A stretch of 64,000 nucleotides of DNA. It comes from Parafannyhessea umbonata. GTDB lineage: Bacteria; Actinomycetota; Coriobacteriia; Coriobacteriales; Atopobiaceae. This document shows positions 8,516 through 16,746 of the stretch, one piece after another; position 1 is the stretch's first letter; each line of letters begins with the position of its first letter. The translations under genes and the position numbers were made by a program. Where the stretch lies: contig NZ_LT629759.1 in assembly GCF_900105025.1 (NCBI RefSeq), positions 1,736,001 to 1,800,000 of the forward strand, read 5' to 3'. The notes under the pieces are model-generated. The model was given only the letters and a program-made list of their open reading frames with translations. It had not been told where the DNA came from and searched no databases.

Positions 8516-9538
8516 ATGAGCCTGGAGTCATATGCGTTTGGAAGCATGCCGGATGGGCGAGAAGTGCGCCTGCACACGCTGAGGAACTCCCGTGGGATGA
8601 AGGTCTCCGTGACCGACCTCGGGGCGTGCCTGGTGAGCGTTCGCGTGCCGGACGGCCGCGGCGGCAGGCCGGACGTCTGCCTTGGCTTTGACGGCGCGAC
8701 CGGCTACCTGGGCAACACGTTCTGCATGGGCGCCATCGTGGGCAGGAACGCCAACCGCATCGCGGGTGCGCGCTTCGACCTCATGGGCACGACGCACCAC
8801 CTGGCCGCGAACATGGGGCCGGACAACATCCACTCCGGACCGCACTTCTACTTCGAGCGGCTGTGGACGCTCGCGAGGGCGCGCGAGGACTCCATCACGC
8901 TCAACCTGCGCAGCCGCCGCGGCGACCAGGGGTTCCCCGGCGCCGTGGACGTGAACGTGACGTACACGCTCACGGACGAGAACGAGCTGCGGATAGACTA
9001 TGACGCCATGCCGGACGACGCCACCGTCATCAACCTGACGTGCCACGCCATGTGGAACCTGAACGGGCACGCGGCCGGAAGCGTGCTTGGCCACACGCTG
9101 CAGCTGGAGGCGGACGCGTACACGCCCGTGGACGAGCGCATGCTTCCCACCGGCGAGATCGCGCCCGTGGACGGCACGCCGTACGACCTGCGCACGCCAA
9201 AGACCCTGGCGGCCGGCGCCGCAAAGCTGGGCGGGTATGACATAAACTACGTGCTTCATAACGACGAACACCTGGAGCGCGCATGCACGCTCACGGGCGA
9301 CCGCACGGGAATCTCGATGGACGTGTACACGGACTCGCCGGGGCTTCAGCTCTACACCGCGCCGACGCTGGACCAGGACGGAAAGGACGGCGTCCACTAC
9401 GGGCCGTCCGCGGGCGTCGCGCTCGAGACGCAGTTCTACCCCGACTTCGTCCACCACAAGAACTTCCCGCAGGGCGTGTACGCCGCCGGCCACGCGTTTC
9501 GCTTCACCACGGCGTTCGCCTTCCACGCGGGGGCGTAG
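8516..9538 (+). CDS. Aldose 1-epimerase (GalM-like mutarotase)
   Basis: A 340-aa cytoplasmic enzyme that interconverts alpha and beta anomers of aldoses. Conserved features are GAIVGRNANRIAGARFDL, NIHSGPHFYFERLW, LTCHAMWNLNGH (family His near NLT-H-WNL) and the catalytic-Glu region VALETQFYPDFVHH near the C-terminus. Start ATG 8516 follows AGAGGAGGAG. Downstream of the DeoR regulator with its own gap, it probably feeds sugar to the same catabolic route. The motif GGCGAGAAG occurs near its N-terminus (8556-8564) in the G-R-E reading frame. Confidence 0.93.
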   Translation: MSLESYAFGSMPDGREVRLHTLRNSRGMKVSVTDLGACLVSVRVPDGRGGRPDVCLGFDGATGYLGNTFCMGAIVGRNANRIAGARFDLMGTTHHLAANMGPDNIHSGPHFYFERLWTLARAREDSITLNLRSRRGDQGFPGAVDVNVTYTLTDENELRIDYDAMPDDATVINLTCHAMWNLNGHAAGSVLGHTLQLEADAYTPVDERMLPTGEIAPVDGTPYDLRTPKTLAAGAAKLGGYDINYVLHNDEHLERACTLTGDRTGISMDVYTDSPGLQLYTAPTLDQDGKDGVHYGPSAGVALETQFYPDFVHHKNFPQGVYAAGHAFRFTTAFAFHAGA

Positions 9539-9701
9539 GGCGCGCGCCGTGCGGCGCGCCATGCCAGCCGCGAAGCATTGGTAAACATTCTGCAGCGCGC
9601 TGTCCGCACACGTGGCCAGCGCGCTAAGCTTGCATAATGACAGCAGCACACGACGGTGCCGCGCCCACCCGGGACGCGGCCGGCACAGGCAAGGAGCAGC
9701 A

Positions 9702-11066
9702 ATGGCAATCACCCCAGAAGAGGTCGCCGAGACCCTGAGCATGGTCTCCCAGCAGAACCTCGACCTGCGTACCATCACCATGGGCGTCTCGCTCTTCGGC
9801 TGCGCCGACGAGGACATGGGTCGCATGTGCACGAAGGTGTACGACCGCATCACGAAGACGGCGGAGCGCCTGGTCCCCACGGCCGAGCAGCTCGAGCGCG
9901 AGTACGGCATCCCCATCGCAAACAAGCGCGTGTCCGTCACGCCCATAGCGCAGATCGCCGCCGCGTGCGACGACGAGGACCTCACCCCCATCGCGCAGGC
10001 CATGAACCGCGCCGCGGAGACGCTGGGGATCGACTTCATGGGCGGCTTCTCCGCGCTGGTGCAGAAGGGCATGGGGTCCGCCGACCGCCGGCTCATCGCA
10101 TCGATCCCCTCCGCCGTCGCGAGCACGGAGCGCATCTGCTCCTCCCTCAACATCGCCTCGACCCGAGCGGGCATCAACATGGACGCCGCGCTCCTCTCGG
10201 CGCAGACCATGATCGACTGCGCGAAGGCGACCACGGACATCGACTGCTACGGCGCCGCGAAGTTCGTGGTGTTCGCGAACATGGTGGAGGACTCGCCGTT
10301 CATGGCGGGCGCCACGCACGGCTCCGGCGAGGCCGACGCCGTCATCAACGTGGGCGTGTCCGGCCCCGGTGTCATGGCGGCCGCGCTGGAGCAGCTGCCA
10401 GAGGACGCGAGCCTCATGGAGGTGGCCGAGAAGATCAAGCAGACGGCGTTCAAGATCACCCGTGCCGGCGAGCTCATGAGCCGCGAGGCCTCGAGGCGCC
10501 TGGGCGTGGAGAAGGGCATCGTGGACCTGTCGCTGGCGCCCACGCCCGCGGCGGGCGACTCCGTCGCGAAAATCCTGGAGATCATCGGAGTCGGCGAGTG
10601 CGGCGGCCCCGGCACGACGGCGGCGCTCGCGCTTCTGAACGATTGCGTGAAGAAGGGCGGCGTCATGGCGAGCTCAAGCGTGGGCGGCCTCTCCGGCGCG
10701 TTCATCCCCGTGTCCGAGGACGCGGGCATGATTCGCGCGGCAACGGACGGCGCGCTCTCCATCGAGAAGCTCGAGGCGATGACCTGCGTCTGCTCCGTCG
10801 GCCTCGACATGATAGCCATCCCGGGCGACACCCCGGTCGAGGCGATCGCCGGCATCATCGCGGACGAGATGGCCATTGGCGTCATCAACACCAAGACGAC
10901 GGCCGTCCGCCTGATCCCGGCCATCGGCCACAAGGAGGGCGACGTGCTGGAGTTTGGCGGCCTGTTTGGCACCGCCCCCGTGCAGCACGTGAACCCGTTT
11001 GCAGGCCATGTTTTCGCGCACCGCGGCGGCCGCTTCCCCGCGCCGATCAACTCGCTCAAGAACTAG
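9702..11066 (+). CDS. UPF0210 / DUF711 (PFL-like) family protein
   Basis: A 454-aa conserved cytoplasmic protein of the UPF0210 family, which is structurally related to glycyl-radical-like folds but has no established reaction. The N-terminus ([26 protein letters not shown]) and the core [32 protein letters not shown] and [18 protein letters not shown] match the family at full length. In many bacteria a small ACT-domain protein is encoded just before it; none is seen here. Start ATG 9702 follows AAGGAG. It is followed after 19 bp by the serine hydrolase. Confidence 0.9.
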   Translation: MAITPEEVAETLSMVSQQNLDLRTITMGVSLFGCADEDMGRMCTKVYDRITKTAERLVPTAEQLEREYGIPIANKRVSVTPIAQIAAACDDEDLTPIAQAMNRAAETLGIDFMGGFSALVQKGMGSADRRLIASIPSAVASTERICSSLNIASTRAGINMDAALLSAQTMIDCAKATTDIDCYGAAKFVVFANMVEDSPFMAGATHGSGEADAVINVGVSGPGVMAAALEQLPEDASLMEVAEKIKQTAFKITRAGELMSREASRRLGVEKGIVDLSLAPTPAAGDSVAKILEIIGVGECGGPGTTAALALLNDCVKKGGVMASSSVGGLSGAFIPVSEDAGMIRAATDGALSIEKLEAMTCVCSVGLDMIAIPGDTPVEAIAGIIADEMAIGVINTKTTAVRLIPAIGHKEGDVLEFGGLFGTAPVQHVNPFAGHVFAHRGGRFPAPINSLKN

Positions 11067-11085
11067 GAAACCAGGTGCCGGCAGC

Positions 11086-12144
11086 GTGATCAAAAGGCAG
11101 GTGCCAGACGCAGACAGCCGAAGGCGCCACGGACTGCCCTACGGCTTTGCCGAGGTGGCCGTGGCGTCGCTTCTTGTGGCCGCGGCGTACTGCGGCGCGT
11201 GGACGTGCTCCATCGAGCCCGCGCTGCACGCACCCGCCGCGCAAGATGCCCGCGGCTCCGCATCCGCCCGGCAGGTGGAAACCCCGCAGGGCCAGGGGCA
11301 AGGCGCGCCCGCGCCCAAAGGAAAGCTCGCGATCGACGGTGACGCGTCCCTCTCGGCCGCGCCGTCCGTGGCGTCGCTTCGCCAGGCGATCTTCGACTTC
11401 GAGGCGCGGGGCTACGTCGTGGGGATCTGCGCGCGCGACCTGCGCACGGGCGTGACCATAACCTACGACGCGGACGCGGACTTCTATACCGCGAGCGCCA
11501 TCAAGGGGCCGTACGTCATATCCGTCTTTCAGGAGCTGGTAGATGCGGGCTCTCTTGACGCCGCGGACGCGTACCACTACGCGCAGCCGATCATCCTGAA
11601 CTCGGACAACGGCGCCTACGTGGCGCTTTCCGACCGGCTGGGCCGCTCGTGCTTTTCCGCGTGGCTGCGCCAGGGCCACGTGGAGGCCGGCGCCTACCCC
11701 AGCGTGGACGCGTACGCCGCGCCGCACTACCCGCACAGCACGGCGCGACAGCTTGCGCAGGAGTGGGCGCACGCCTATGCCTACCTGGCCTCCGGCAGGG
11801 GCCACAGCGCCACGCTGCTCGCCCTTCTCGCAAACCGCACCGTTTCGCCCATAAGAGACGCGCTGGGCGAGAAGTGCCAGACGCTCTCCAAGGCGGGATG
11901 GTACCCGGTGGACGAGGGCATCGCGGACCCCGCCACAAACGACGCCGGCATCGTGATGGGACCTCGCGGCCCGTACGTGGTCGCGATACTCTCGAACGCA
12001 CCGGAGGACTTCGACGCGGTCGAGGGCATCGCAGCGGCCGTCGACCAAGCGCTGCCCCAGGCCGTGGACGCGGCCTCCTGCTATCCCAGGAAGCGCACCT
12101 CGGGCTCGAGCCGCACGCCAAACTGCCTGTCGACCTCGTCCTGA
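11086..12144 (+). CDS. Membrane-anchored serine hydrolase of the class A beta-lactamase fold
   Basis: A 352-aa protein with one N-terminal hydrophobic segment (VAVASLLVAAAYCGAW) and a beta-lactamase-like domain. The catalytic tetrad S-x-x-K is SAIK at residue 137, the SDN triad is in NSDNGAYVAL, and the KTG-equivalent reads KAGW. This set fits a class A fold or D,D-peptidase relative acting outside the membrane on peptidoglycan. There is no evidence it confers drug resistance. GTG 11086 is the likely start, just past the preceding gene. Its last 64 bp overlap the convergent murB gene. A paralogue lies at 46906-48141. Confidence 0.75.
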   Translation: MIKRQVPDADSRRRHGLPYGFAEVAVASLLVAAAYCGAWTCSIEPALHAPAAQDARGSASARQVETPQGQGQGAPAPKGKLAIDGDASLSAAPSVASLRQAIFDFEARGYVVGICARDLRTGVTITYDADADFYTASAIKGPYVISVFQELVDAGSLDAADAYHYAQPIILNSDNGAYVALSDRLGRSCFSAWLRQGHVEAGAYPSVDAYAAPHYPHSTARQLAQEWAHAYAYLASGRGHSATLLALLANRTVSPIRDALGEKCQTLSKAGWYPVDEGIADPATNDAGIVMGPRGPYVVAILSNAPEDFDAVEGIAAAVDQALPQAVDAASCYPRKRTSGSSRTPNCLSTSS

Positions 12145-13004
12145 ACGTGCTCGATCACGGCGTGGACGTCCGCCGCGGAGGCATTGCCCAGGTTCACCAC
12201 GAAGCCGGCATGCTTCTTCGACACGGCGGCGTCCCCCACCTGGTAGCCCTTCAGCCCGGCGTCGGTTATGAGCTTTCCCGCGAAGAAGCCCTCCGGCCTC
12301 TTGAACGTCGAGCCGGCGCTCGCAAGTTCCAGCGGCTGCTTATCCTCGCGGCGCTGCGTGAAGTCGTCCATGCGCGCGCGGATGTCCTCCGGGTCGTCCT
12401 CGCGCAGGGAGAACGTGGCGGAAAGCACCACCAGCCCGTCGTCCTTCACGCGGCTCTGGCGGTAGCCCAGGTTCAGCTCGTCCGCGGGGATGGTCTGCAC
12501 GGAGCCGTCCGGCATGAGGGCGCGCACGCTCTGGAGCACGTCCGCCGTGCAGCCGCCGTACGCGCCGGCGTTCATGAAGCAGGCGCCGCCAACGGAGCCC
12601 GGGATGCCGCAGGCAAACTCCAGTCCAGAAAGCCCCAGCTCGCAGGCCATCTCGGACGCCTCCTTGAGCGTGACGCCCGCCTGGCACGTCATCTCCTCGC
12701 CGTCGACGCTCACGTTGGTGAGGCCGTCGGCCAGGGCGACGATCACGCCGCGGTAGCCGTCGTCGCTCACCAGAAGGTCGCTGCCGCACCCCAGCACAAA
12801 GTAGGGAACGTGCTCCTCCCTGCACGCCGCGATGACGTCCGCCACCTCCTCAACGTCGTCCGGAACCACGTAGAGGTCCGCCGGACCCCCAATGCGGAAG
12901 GTCGTGTGCTCGCTCATGGGCTCCATCTGGCTCACGTTCTCCTCGCCCACGATGGCGCGAAGTCGCCAGTTCAGCGTATCCAAGTGGTAGTCACCGTCGG
13001 ACAT
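12081..13004 (-). CDS. murB: UDP-N-acetylenolpyruvoylglucosamine reductase MurB
   Basis: A 307-aa FAD enzyme that reduces UDP-GlcNAc-enolpyruvate to UDP-MurNAc, the second committed step of peptidoglycan synthesis. The FAD-binding part contains TFRIGGPADL, VLGCGSDLLVSDDGYRGVIV and GIPGSVGGACFMNAGAYGG; the C-terminal domain has SAGSTFKRP and ITDAGLKGYQVGDAAVSKKHAGFVVN with the catalytic Ser and Lys regions. Start ATG 13004 is preceded by GAGGAGAG. It is transcribed towards the serine hydrolase and overlaps its end by 64 bp. Confidence 0.96.
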   Translation of the reverse strand: MSDGDYHLDTLNWRLRAIVGEENVSQMEPMSEHTTFRIGGPADLYVVPDDVEEVADVIAACREEHVPYFVLGCGSDLLVSDDGYRGVIVALADGLTNVSVDGEEMTCQAGVTLKEASEMACELGLSGLEFACGIPGSVGGACFMNAGAYGGCTADVLQSVRALMPDGSVQTIPADELNLGYRQSRVKDDGLVVLSATFSLREDDPEDIRARMDDFTQRREDKQPLELASAGSTFKRPEGFFAGKLITDAGLKGYQVGDAAVSKKHAGFVVNLGNASAADVHAVIEHVQDEVDRQFGVRLEPEVRFLG

Positions 13005-13108
13005 GCCGCAATCACTCTCCTCAAAAGTCGCCGCACGCGTAAGGTCGCCGCACGTGCGGCGTCGCATGTCAAAGCGCTGCTCTTCTCTGCTGTGTAAGCA
13101 TCCTTAAG

Positions 13109-13136
13109 AGTATAGCAGCCTGTCAGATGCCCACAA
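13109..13136 (-). promoter_or_regulatory. Probable murB promoter
   Basis: On the minus strand TTGTGG and TATACT are separated by 16 bp, about 105 bp upstream of the murB start. It resembles a housekeeping sigma promoter with a good -10 and a weaker -35. Confidence 0.45.
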
Positions 13137-13225
13137 ATCGCCCGCTTTTCACCGAGCACACGCCACGCACACGTAAAAGATTTCTCGCCACGCGCCGGCG
13201 TCACGTGCTATGGTCAACGTGTCAG

Positions 13226-13346
13226 TTTCAGGGCGGGGTGAGATTCCCCACTGGCGGTAGGGGCAAGGCCCAAGTCCGCGCGCCGCAACAAAAAGAGCGG
13301 CTGACCTGGTCAAAGTCCAGGACCAACGGTTATAGTCCGGATGAAA
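13226..13346 (+). ncRNA. FMN riboswitch (RFN element) controlling ribU
   Basis: The leader carries the hallmark blocks of the FMN riboswitch in order: AGGGCGGGGTGAGATTCCCC, ACTGGCGGTAG, AAGTCCGCG, GGCTGACCTGG with its complement CCAGGACCAACGG, and TTATAGTCCGGATGAAAG. It binds flavin mononucleotide and shuts down the gene below when flavin is plentiful. The ribU ribosome-binding site follows within 15 bases and no terminator was seen between, so control of translation is the more likely mode. Confidence 0.95.
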
Positions 13347-13361
13347 GAAACGGAGGCCACC

Positions 13362-13945
13362 ATGGCACAGAGTTCTTCCGTCGCGCGTCACGACTCTCAC
13401 TCCACCACCGAGCAGGGCTCGGGCTGGAGCACCAAGCGCATCGCCGTAACGGCGCTGTTCTGCGCGCTTGCGGCAATCTGCACGCTGTTTGTGGAGTTCC
13501 CGATCCTGCCGGCCGTCCCTGGCTCAAGTACGACCCGTCCGCCATCGTCTGCCTCATCGCGGGCCTCGCGTTTGGCCCGGCCACGGGCGCCGTCGTGAGC
13601 GTCATCAGCTACCTGCCCCACATCGCCACCGCGTCTGGCTTCTGGGGCATGGTCATGGCGATCGTCGCCACCATCTCCATGGTGCTGCCCGCCTCCCTCG
13701 TCTACAAGCGCGACACCACCCTGCGCGGCGCCATCGTCGGCATGGTGCTGGGCGCCGTCGCGAGCGTCTGCGCGTGCATCCTGGCTAACATCGTGGTGAC
13801 GCCGCTGTACGCGCACATGGCCACCGCAGACGTCATCGCGCTCATCGTGCCGGCACTCCTGCCGTTCAACGTGCTGAAGGTCGCCATCAACGCCGTCGTG
13901 ACCGCCCTCATCTACAAGCCGGTCACCAAGGCGCTGGGAAACTAG
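13362..13945 (+). pseudogene. ribU: Riboflavin ECF transporter S component RibU, apparent one-base frameshift
   Basis: RibU is the membrane protein that binds riboflavin for the energy-coupling-factor transporter. The first part (SSVARHD ... KRIAVTALFCALAAICTLFVEFPILPAV) reads from ATG 13362, after GGAGG. The rest (PWLKYDPSAIVCLIAGLAF ... IVVTPLYAHMATADVI ... LLPFNVLKVAINAVV) reads in another frame to the stop at 13945. The join is at 13525-13530, where GTCCCTGG would read through as V-P-W with one more C. It is either a real inactivating deletion in a short C run or a sequence error. Position below an FMN riboswitch and above the ECF module confirms identity. Confidence 0.88.
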
Positions 13946-13948
13946 CAG

Positions 13949-15904
13949 TTGTCTGCCACGCAGGACACCACCACGCCCACGGGGCGTAGCGTCGCGGACG
14001 AGAAGGGCGTTCGGCCTCAGGCCGCCGCGTCCCTCTCGCCCGCGCGGCCCTTCTCGCCCGCGCTCTCGCTCTCTCACGTGAGCCTGCACTTTGACGGCGG
14101 CGTGCAGGCGCTGCGCGACGTGAGCCTTTCCGTCGCCCCAGGCGAGCGCGTGTGCGTGCTCGGGCCAAACGGCTCGGGCAAGTCCACGCTCGCGTCCGTG
14201 CTGTGCGGGCTGCTCGCGCCGGACGAGGGCACCGTCGACCTTGTGGGCGAACGCGTCATGACAGACGGCCAGCCGGACTTCGCGGCATACCGCCGCGCGC
14301 GGCGCAGCCTGGGGCTGGTGTTCCAGAACCCGGACGACCAGATCGTGACGACCGTCGTGGAGGAGGACGTCGCCTTTGGCCCAGAGAACCTGGGCGTCCC
14401 GGCTGACCAGATCGGCGAGCGCGTGCGGCGCGAGCTTTCGCGCGTCGCGATGCAGGACTTTGCGAAGGCGGACCCCACCAGGCTCTCCGGCGGGCAGAAG
14501 CAGCGCGTCGCGCTGGCGGGCGCGCTCGCGATGGAGCCGGCGGTGCTGGTGCTGGACGAGCCCGGCGCCCTTCTGGACGTGCGCGGGCGGCGCGGCGTCA
14601 TGCACGTCATGGCGCGGCTGCAGAAGGCCGGCTGCACGCAGGTCCACGTCACGCACTTCATGGAGGAGGCCCTCGCCGCGGACCGCGTCATCGTGATGCT
14701 CAAGGGAAAAGTCGCGCTTTCCGGCACGCCGGAGGAGGTCTTCTCGCACGCAGAGGAGCTGCGCCGCATGGGGCTGGAGGCGCCGTTTGCCGCGCGCCTG
14801 GCAGAGCGCCTGCGCACTCGCGGCGTGAGCGTCCCCTGGACGTGCGACGCACACGTGCTCAGGGGCGCCATCCTGCGCACGTGCGCACCGGCCACCCCAG
14901 GCGCCGCGGACGCCGCGGGCGAGAAGAGCGCGACCCCCGCGGCGGCACGGACGTCCGCGGCGCCCGAAGGCGCCGTCATCGTCGCAGACGTCAGCTACAG
15001 CTACGCTGGCGACGTCACGGCGCAGGGCGTGCGCCGCCAGGCGCTCGACGGCGTCAGCCTCGCCGTCCCACGCGGACTCCGCACGGCCATCGTGGGCCAG
15101 ACGGGCTCCGGCAAGTCCACGCTCGTCAGGCTCATGTGCGCACTCGAGGTGCCGGACGCCGGGCACATCGTGGTCGACGGCGTCGACACCGCCCGCAAGC
15201 GCGACCGCCGCCTCGTGCACCAGAGGATCGGCTACGTCATGCAGCACCCAGAGCGGCAGCTCTTCGCCCAAACCGTCGCGCAGGACGTCGCGTACGGCCC
15301 GCGCAACATGGGCCTGTCCTCCCCCGATGTCGACCGCCGCGTCGCACGCGCGCTCGAGCTCGTGGGCCTGTCAGACCTGGAAGAGGCCTCCCCGTTCGAC
15401 CTCTCCGGCGGCCAGCAGCGCCTGTGCGCCATCGCCGGCATTCTTGCCATGCGCCCGCAGACCCTCGTGCTGGACGAGCCCACCGCCGGCCTCGATCCCC
15501 GCGGACGAGAAGAGCTCCGCGCCATACTCGACGCGCTCTCGGCGCACGGCGTCACCATCGTCCAGGTCACCCACTCCATGGACGACGCCGCCCGCTGCGA
15601 CCATGTGATCGTGCTCGACAACGCGCGCGTGCTCGCCCAGGGCGCGCCCCAAGACGTCTTCGCCGTCGCGAACGAGCGGGTGCTTTGCGCGTGCGGCCTG
15701 GGGCTGCCGCGCCCGCTCTCGTGGGCGCGCGACCTTGCGGGGGCGGGCCTTGCCCTCGATCTTGCGCCCCACGCAGCGCCACTCACCACGGACGCGCTGG
15801 CAGACGCCCTCGCGGCACTCGCCGCACCCGCGTCCGCCACGGCACCCGCCTCGGACCCGGCACCCGCGCCGGCCAACCCAAGCGATCACCGGGAGGCGCG
15901 CTGA
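13949..15904 (+). CDS. Fused ECF transporter ATPase (EcfA1-EcfA2 in one chain)
   Basis: A 651-aa cytoplasmic protein with two ABC ATPase domains, powering the ECF transporter. Domain 1 (about residues 30-280) has GPNGSGKST, LSGGQKQR and VLVLDEPGALLDVRG; domain 2 (about 350-600) has GQTGSGKST, LSGGQQRL and LVLDEPTAGLDPRG. These proteins are usually two subunits, and the fusion fixes a 1:1 ratio. The N-terminal 30 residues and the inter-domain linker are Ala/Pro-rich and carry GGCGAGAAG-type motif copies (14031-14060, 14918-14926). The start appears to be TTG 13949, right after the ribU stop, with no strong ribosome site, suggesting coupling to ribU. Confidence 0.92.
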   Translation: MSATQDTTTPTGRSVADEKGVRPQAAASLSPARPFSPALSLSHVSLHFDGGVQALRDVSLSVAPGERVCVLGPNGSGKSTLASVLCGLLAPDEGTVDLVGERVMTDGQPDFAAYRRARRSLGLVFQNPDDQIVTTVVEEDVAFGPENLGVPADQIGERVRRELSRVAMQDFAKADPTRLSGGQKQRVALAGALAMEPAVLVLDEPGALLDVRGRRGVMHVMARLQKAGCTQVHVTHFMEEALAADRVIVMLKGKVALSGTPEEVFSHAEELRRMGLEAPFAARLAERLRTRGVSVPWTCDAHVLRGAILRTCAPATPGAADAAGEKSATPAAARTSAAPEGAVIVADVSYSYAGDVTAQGVRRQALDGVSLAVPRGLRTAIVGQTGSGKSTLVRLMCALEVPDAGHIVVDGVDTARKRDRRLVHQRIGYVMQHPERQLFAQTVAQDVAYGPRNMGLSSPDVDRRVARALELVGLSDLEEASPFDLSGGQQRLCAIAGILAMRPQTLVLDEPTAGLDPRGREELRAILDALSAHGVTIVQVTHSMDDAARCDHVIVLDNARVLAQGAPQDVFAVANERVLCACGLGLPRPLSWARDLAGAGLALDLAPHAAPLTTDALADALAALAAPASATAPASDPAPAPANPSDHREAR

Positions 15905-16704
15905 TGGCACTTCGCATACGCATGGGACAGTACCTGCCCCGCGACTCCCGCATCCACCGCCTCGACCCGCGCGCGAAGCTGGCCTGCGCCCTCGCGGTCA
16001 TGGTGACGGTCTTCTTCATCCAGACGCCCCTTCAGCTGGCACTCGGCCTCGCGTTTGCGCTCGTGGTCGTCTCGCTCTCGAAGGTGCCGCTTCGCCAGGT
16101 GGCGCAGTCCATCCGCCCGCTCGTTGTGCTGCTGTGCGTGCTCGGCCTCTTCAACCTCTTCTACGTGGACGAAGGCGCCACGCTCTTCTCGCTTGGCCTC
16201 GTGCGCGTCACCACCATGGGACTGTGGTGGGCCGTGTGCTACCCGCTGCGCTTCACCATCGCCATCCTCATGGGCGCGCTCATCCTGCTCACCACCACCC
16301 CCACCCAGCTCACCGACGCGTTCGAGTCGTGCCTGTCGCCGCTTTCGCGCGTGGGCCTGCCCGGGCACGAGCTCGCGATGGTCTTCTCGCTCATGCTGCG
16401 CTTCATCCCCACCATAGCCGACGAGGCCTCCGCGATCCTGGACGCCCAGACCGCGCGCGGCGGCGCCGTCACGGAAGGTTCGTTCGCGCACCGCGTGCGC
16501 GCAATCGGCCCCGTGCTCGTGGCTCTGCTCGCAAGCTCCGCCCACCACGCGGAGGGTCTCTCGCGCGCGCTCGACGCCCGCGGCTACGAGGGCGGCTCCG
16601 GCCGCACGCACTGGCACCCGCTGCGCATGCGCCGTGCGGACTGGCTGGCCTGCGCCGTCTGCTGCGCCTACGTCGCGGCACTGCTCGCGCTCGTCGCCGC
16701 ATAG
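15904..16704 (+). CDS. ecfT: ECF transporter transmembrane component EcfT
   Basis: A 266-aa membrane protein that couples the ATPases to substrate-binding S components. It has about five to six hydrophobic segments, including LACALAVMVTVFFIQTPLQLALGLAFALVVV, and the two Ala-Arg-Gly coupling motifs, AQTARGG and ALDARGY, that contact the ATPases. The start ATG overlaps the stop of the ATPase gene (TGATG), so the two are translationally coupled. Because it follows ribU it serves riboflavin uptake, and as a general ECF module it may also energise S components encoded elsewhere. Confidence 0.93.
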   Translation: MALRIRMGQYLPRDSRIHRLDPRAKLACALAVMVTVFFIQTPLQLALGLAFALVVVSLSKVPLRQVAQSIRPLVVLLCVLGLFNLFYVDEGATLFSLGLVRVTTMGLWWAVCYPLRFTIAILMGALILLTTTPTQLTDAFESCLSPLSRVGLPGHELAMVFSLMLRFIPTIADEASAILDAQTARGGAVTEGSFAHRVRAIGPVLVALLASSAHHAEGLSRALDARGYEGGSGRTHWHPLRMRRADWLACAVCCAYVAALLALVAA

Positions 16705-16735
16705 GACAACGCCGTCAGGCAGGACAGCGCCGCCA

Positions 16736-16744
16736 GGCGAGAAG
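16736..16744 (+). repeat. Dispersed GGCGAGAAG motif copy between convergent genes
   Basis: Intergenic copy (AGGCGAGAAGCGC) in the 42-bp gap between ecfT and the convergent ABC exporter gene, ending two bases before the exporter's stop codon. Confidence 0.55.
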
Positions 16745-16746
16745 CG

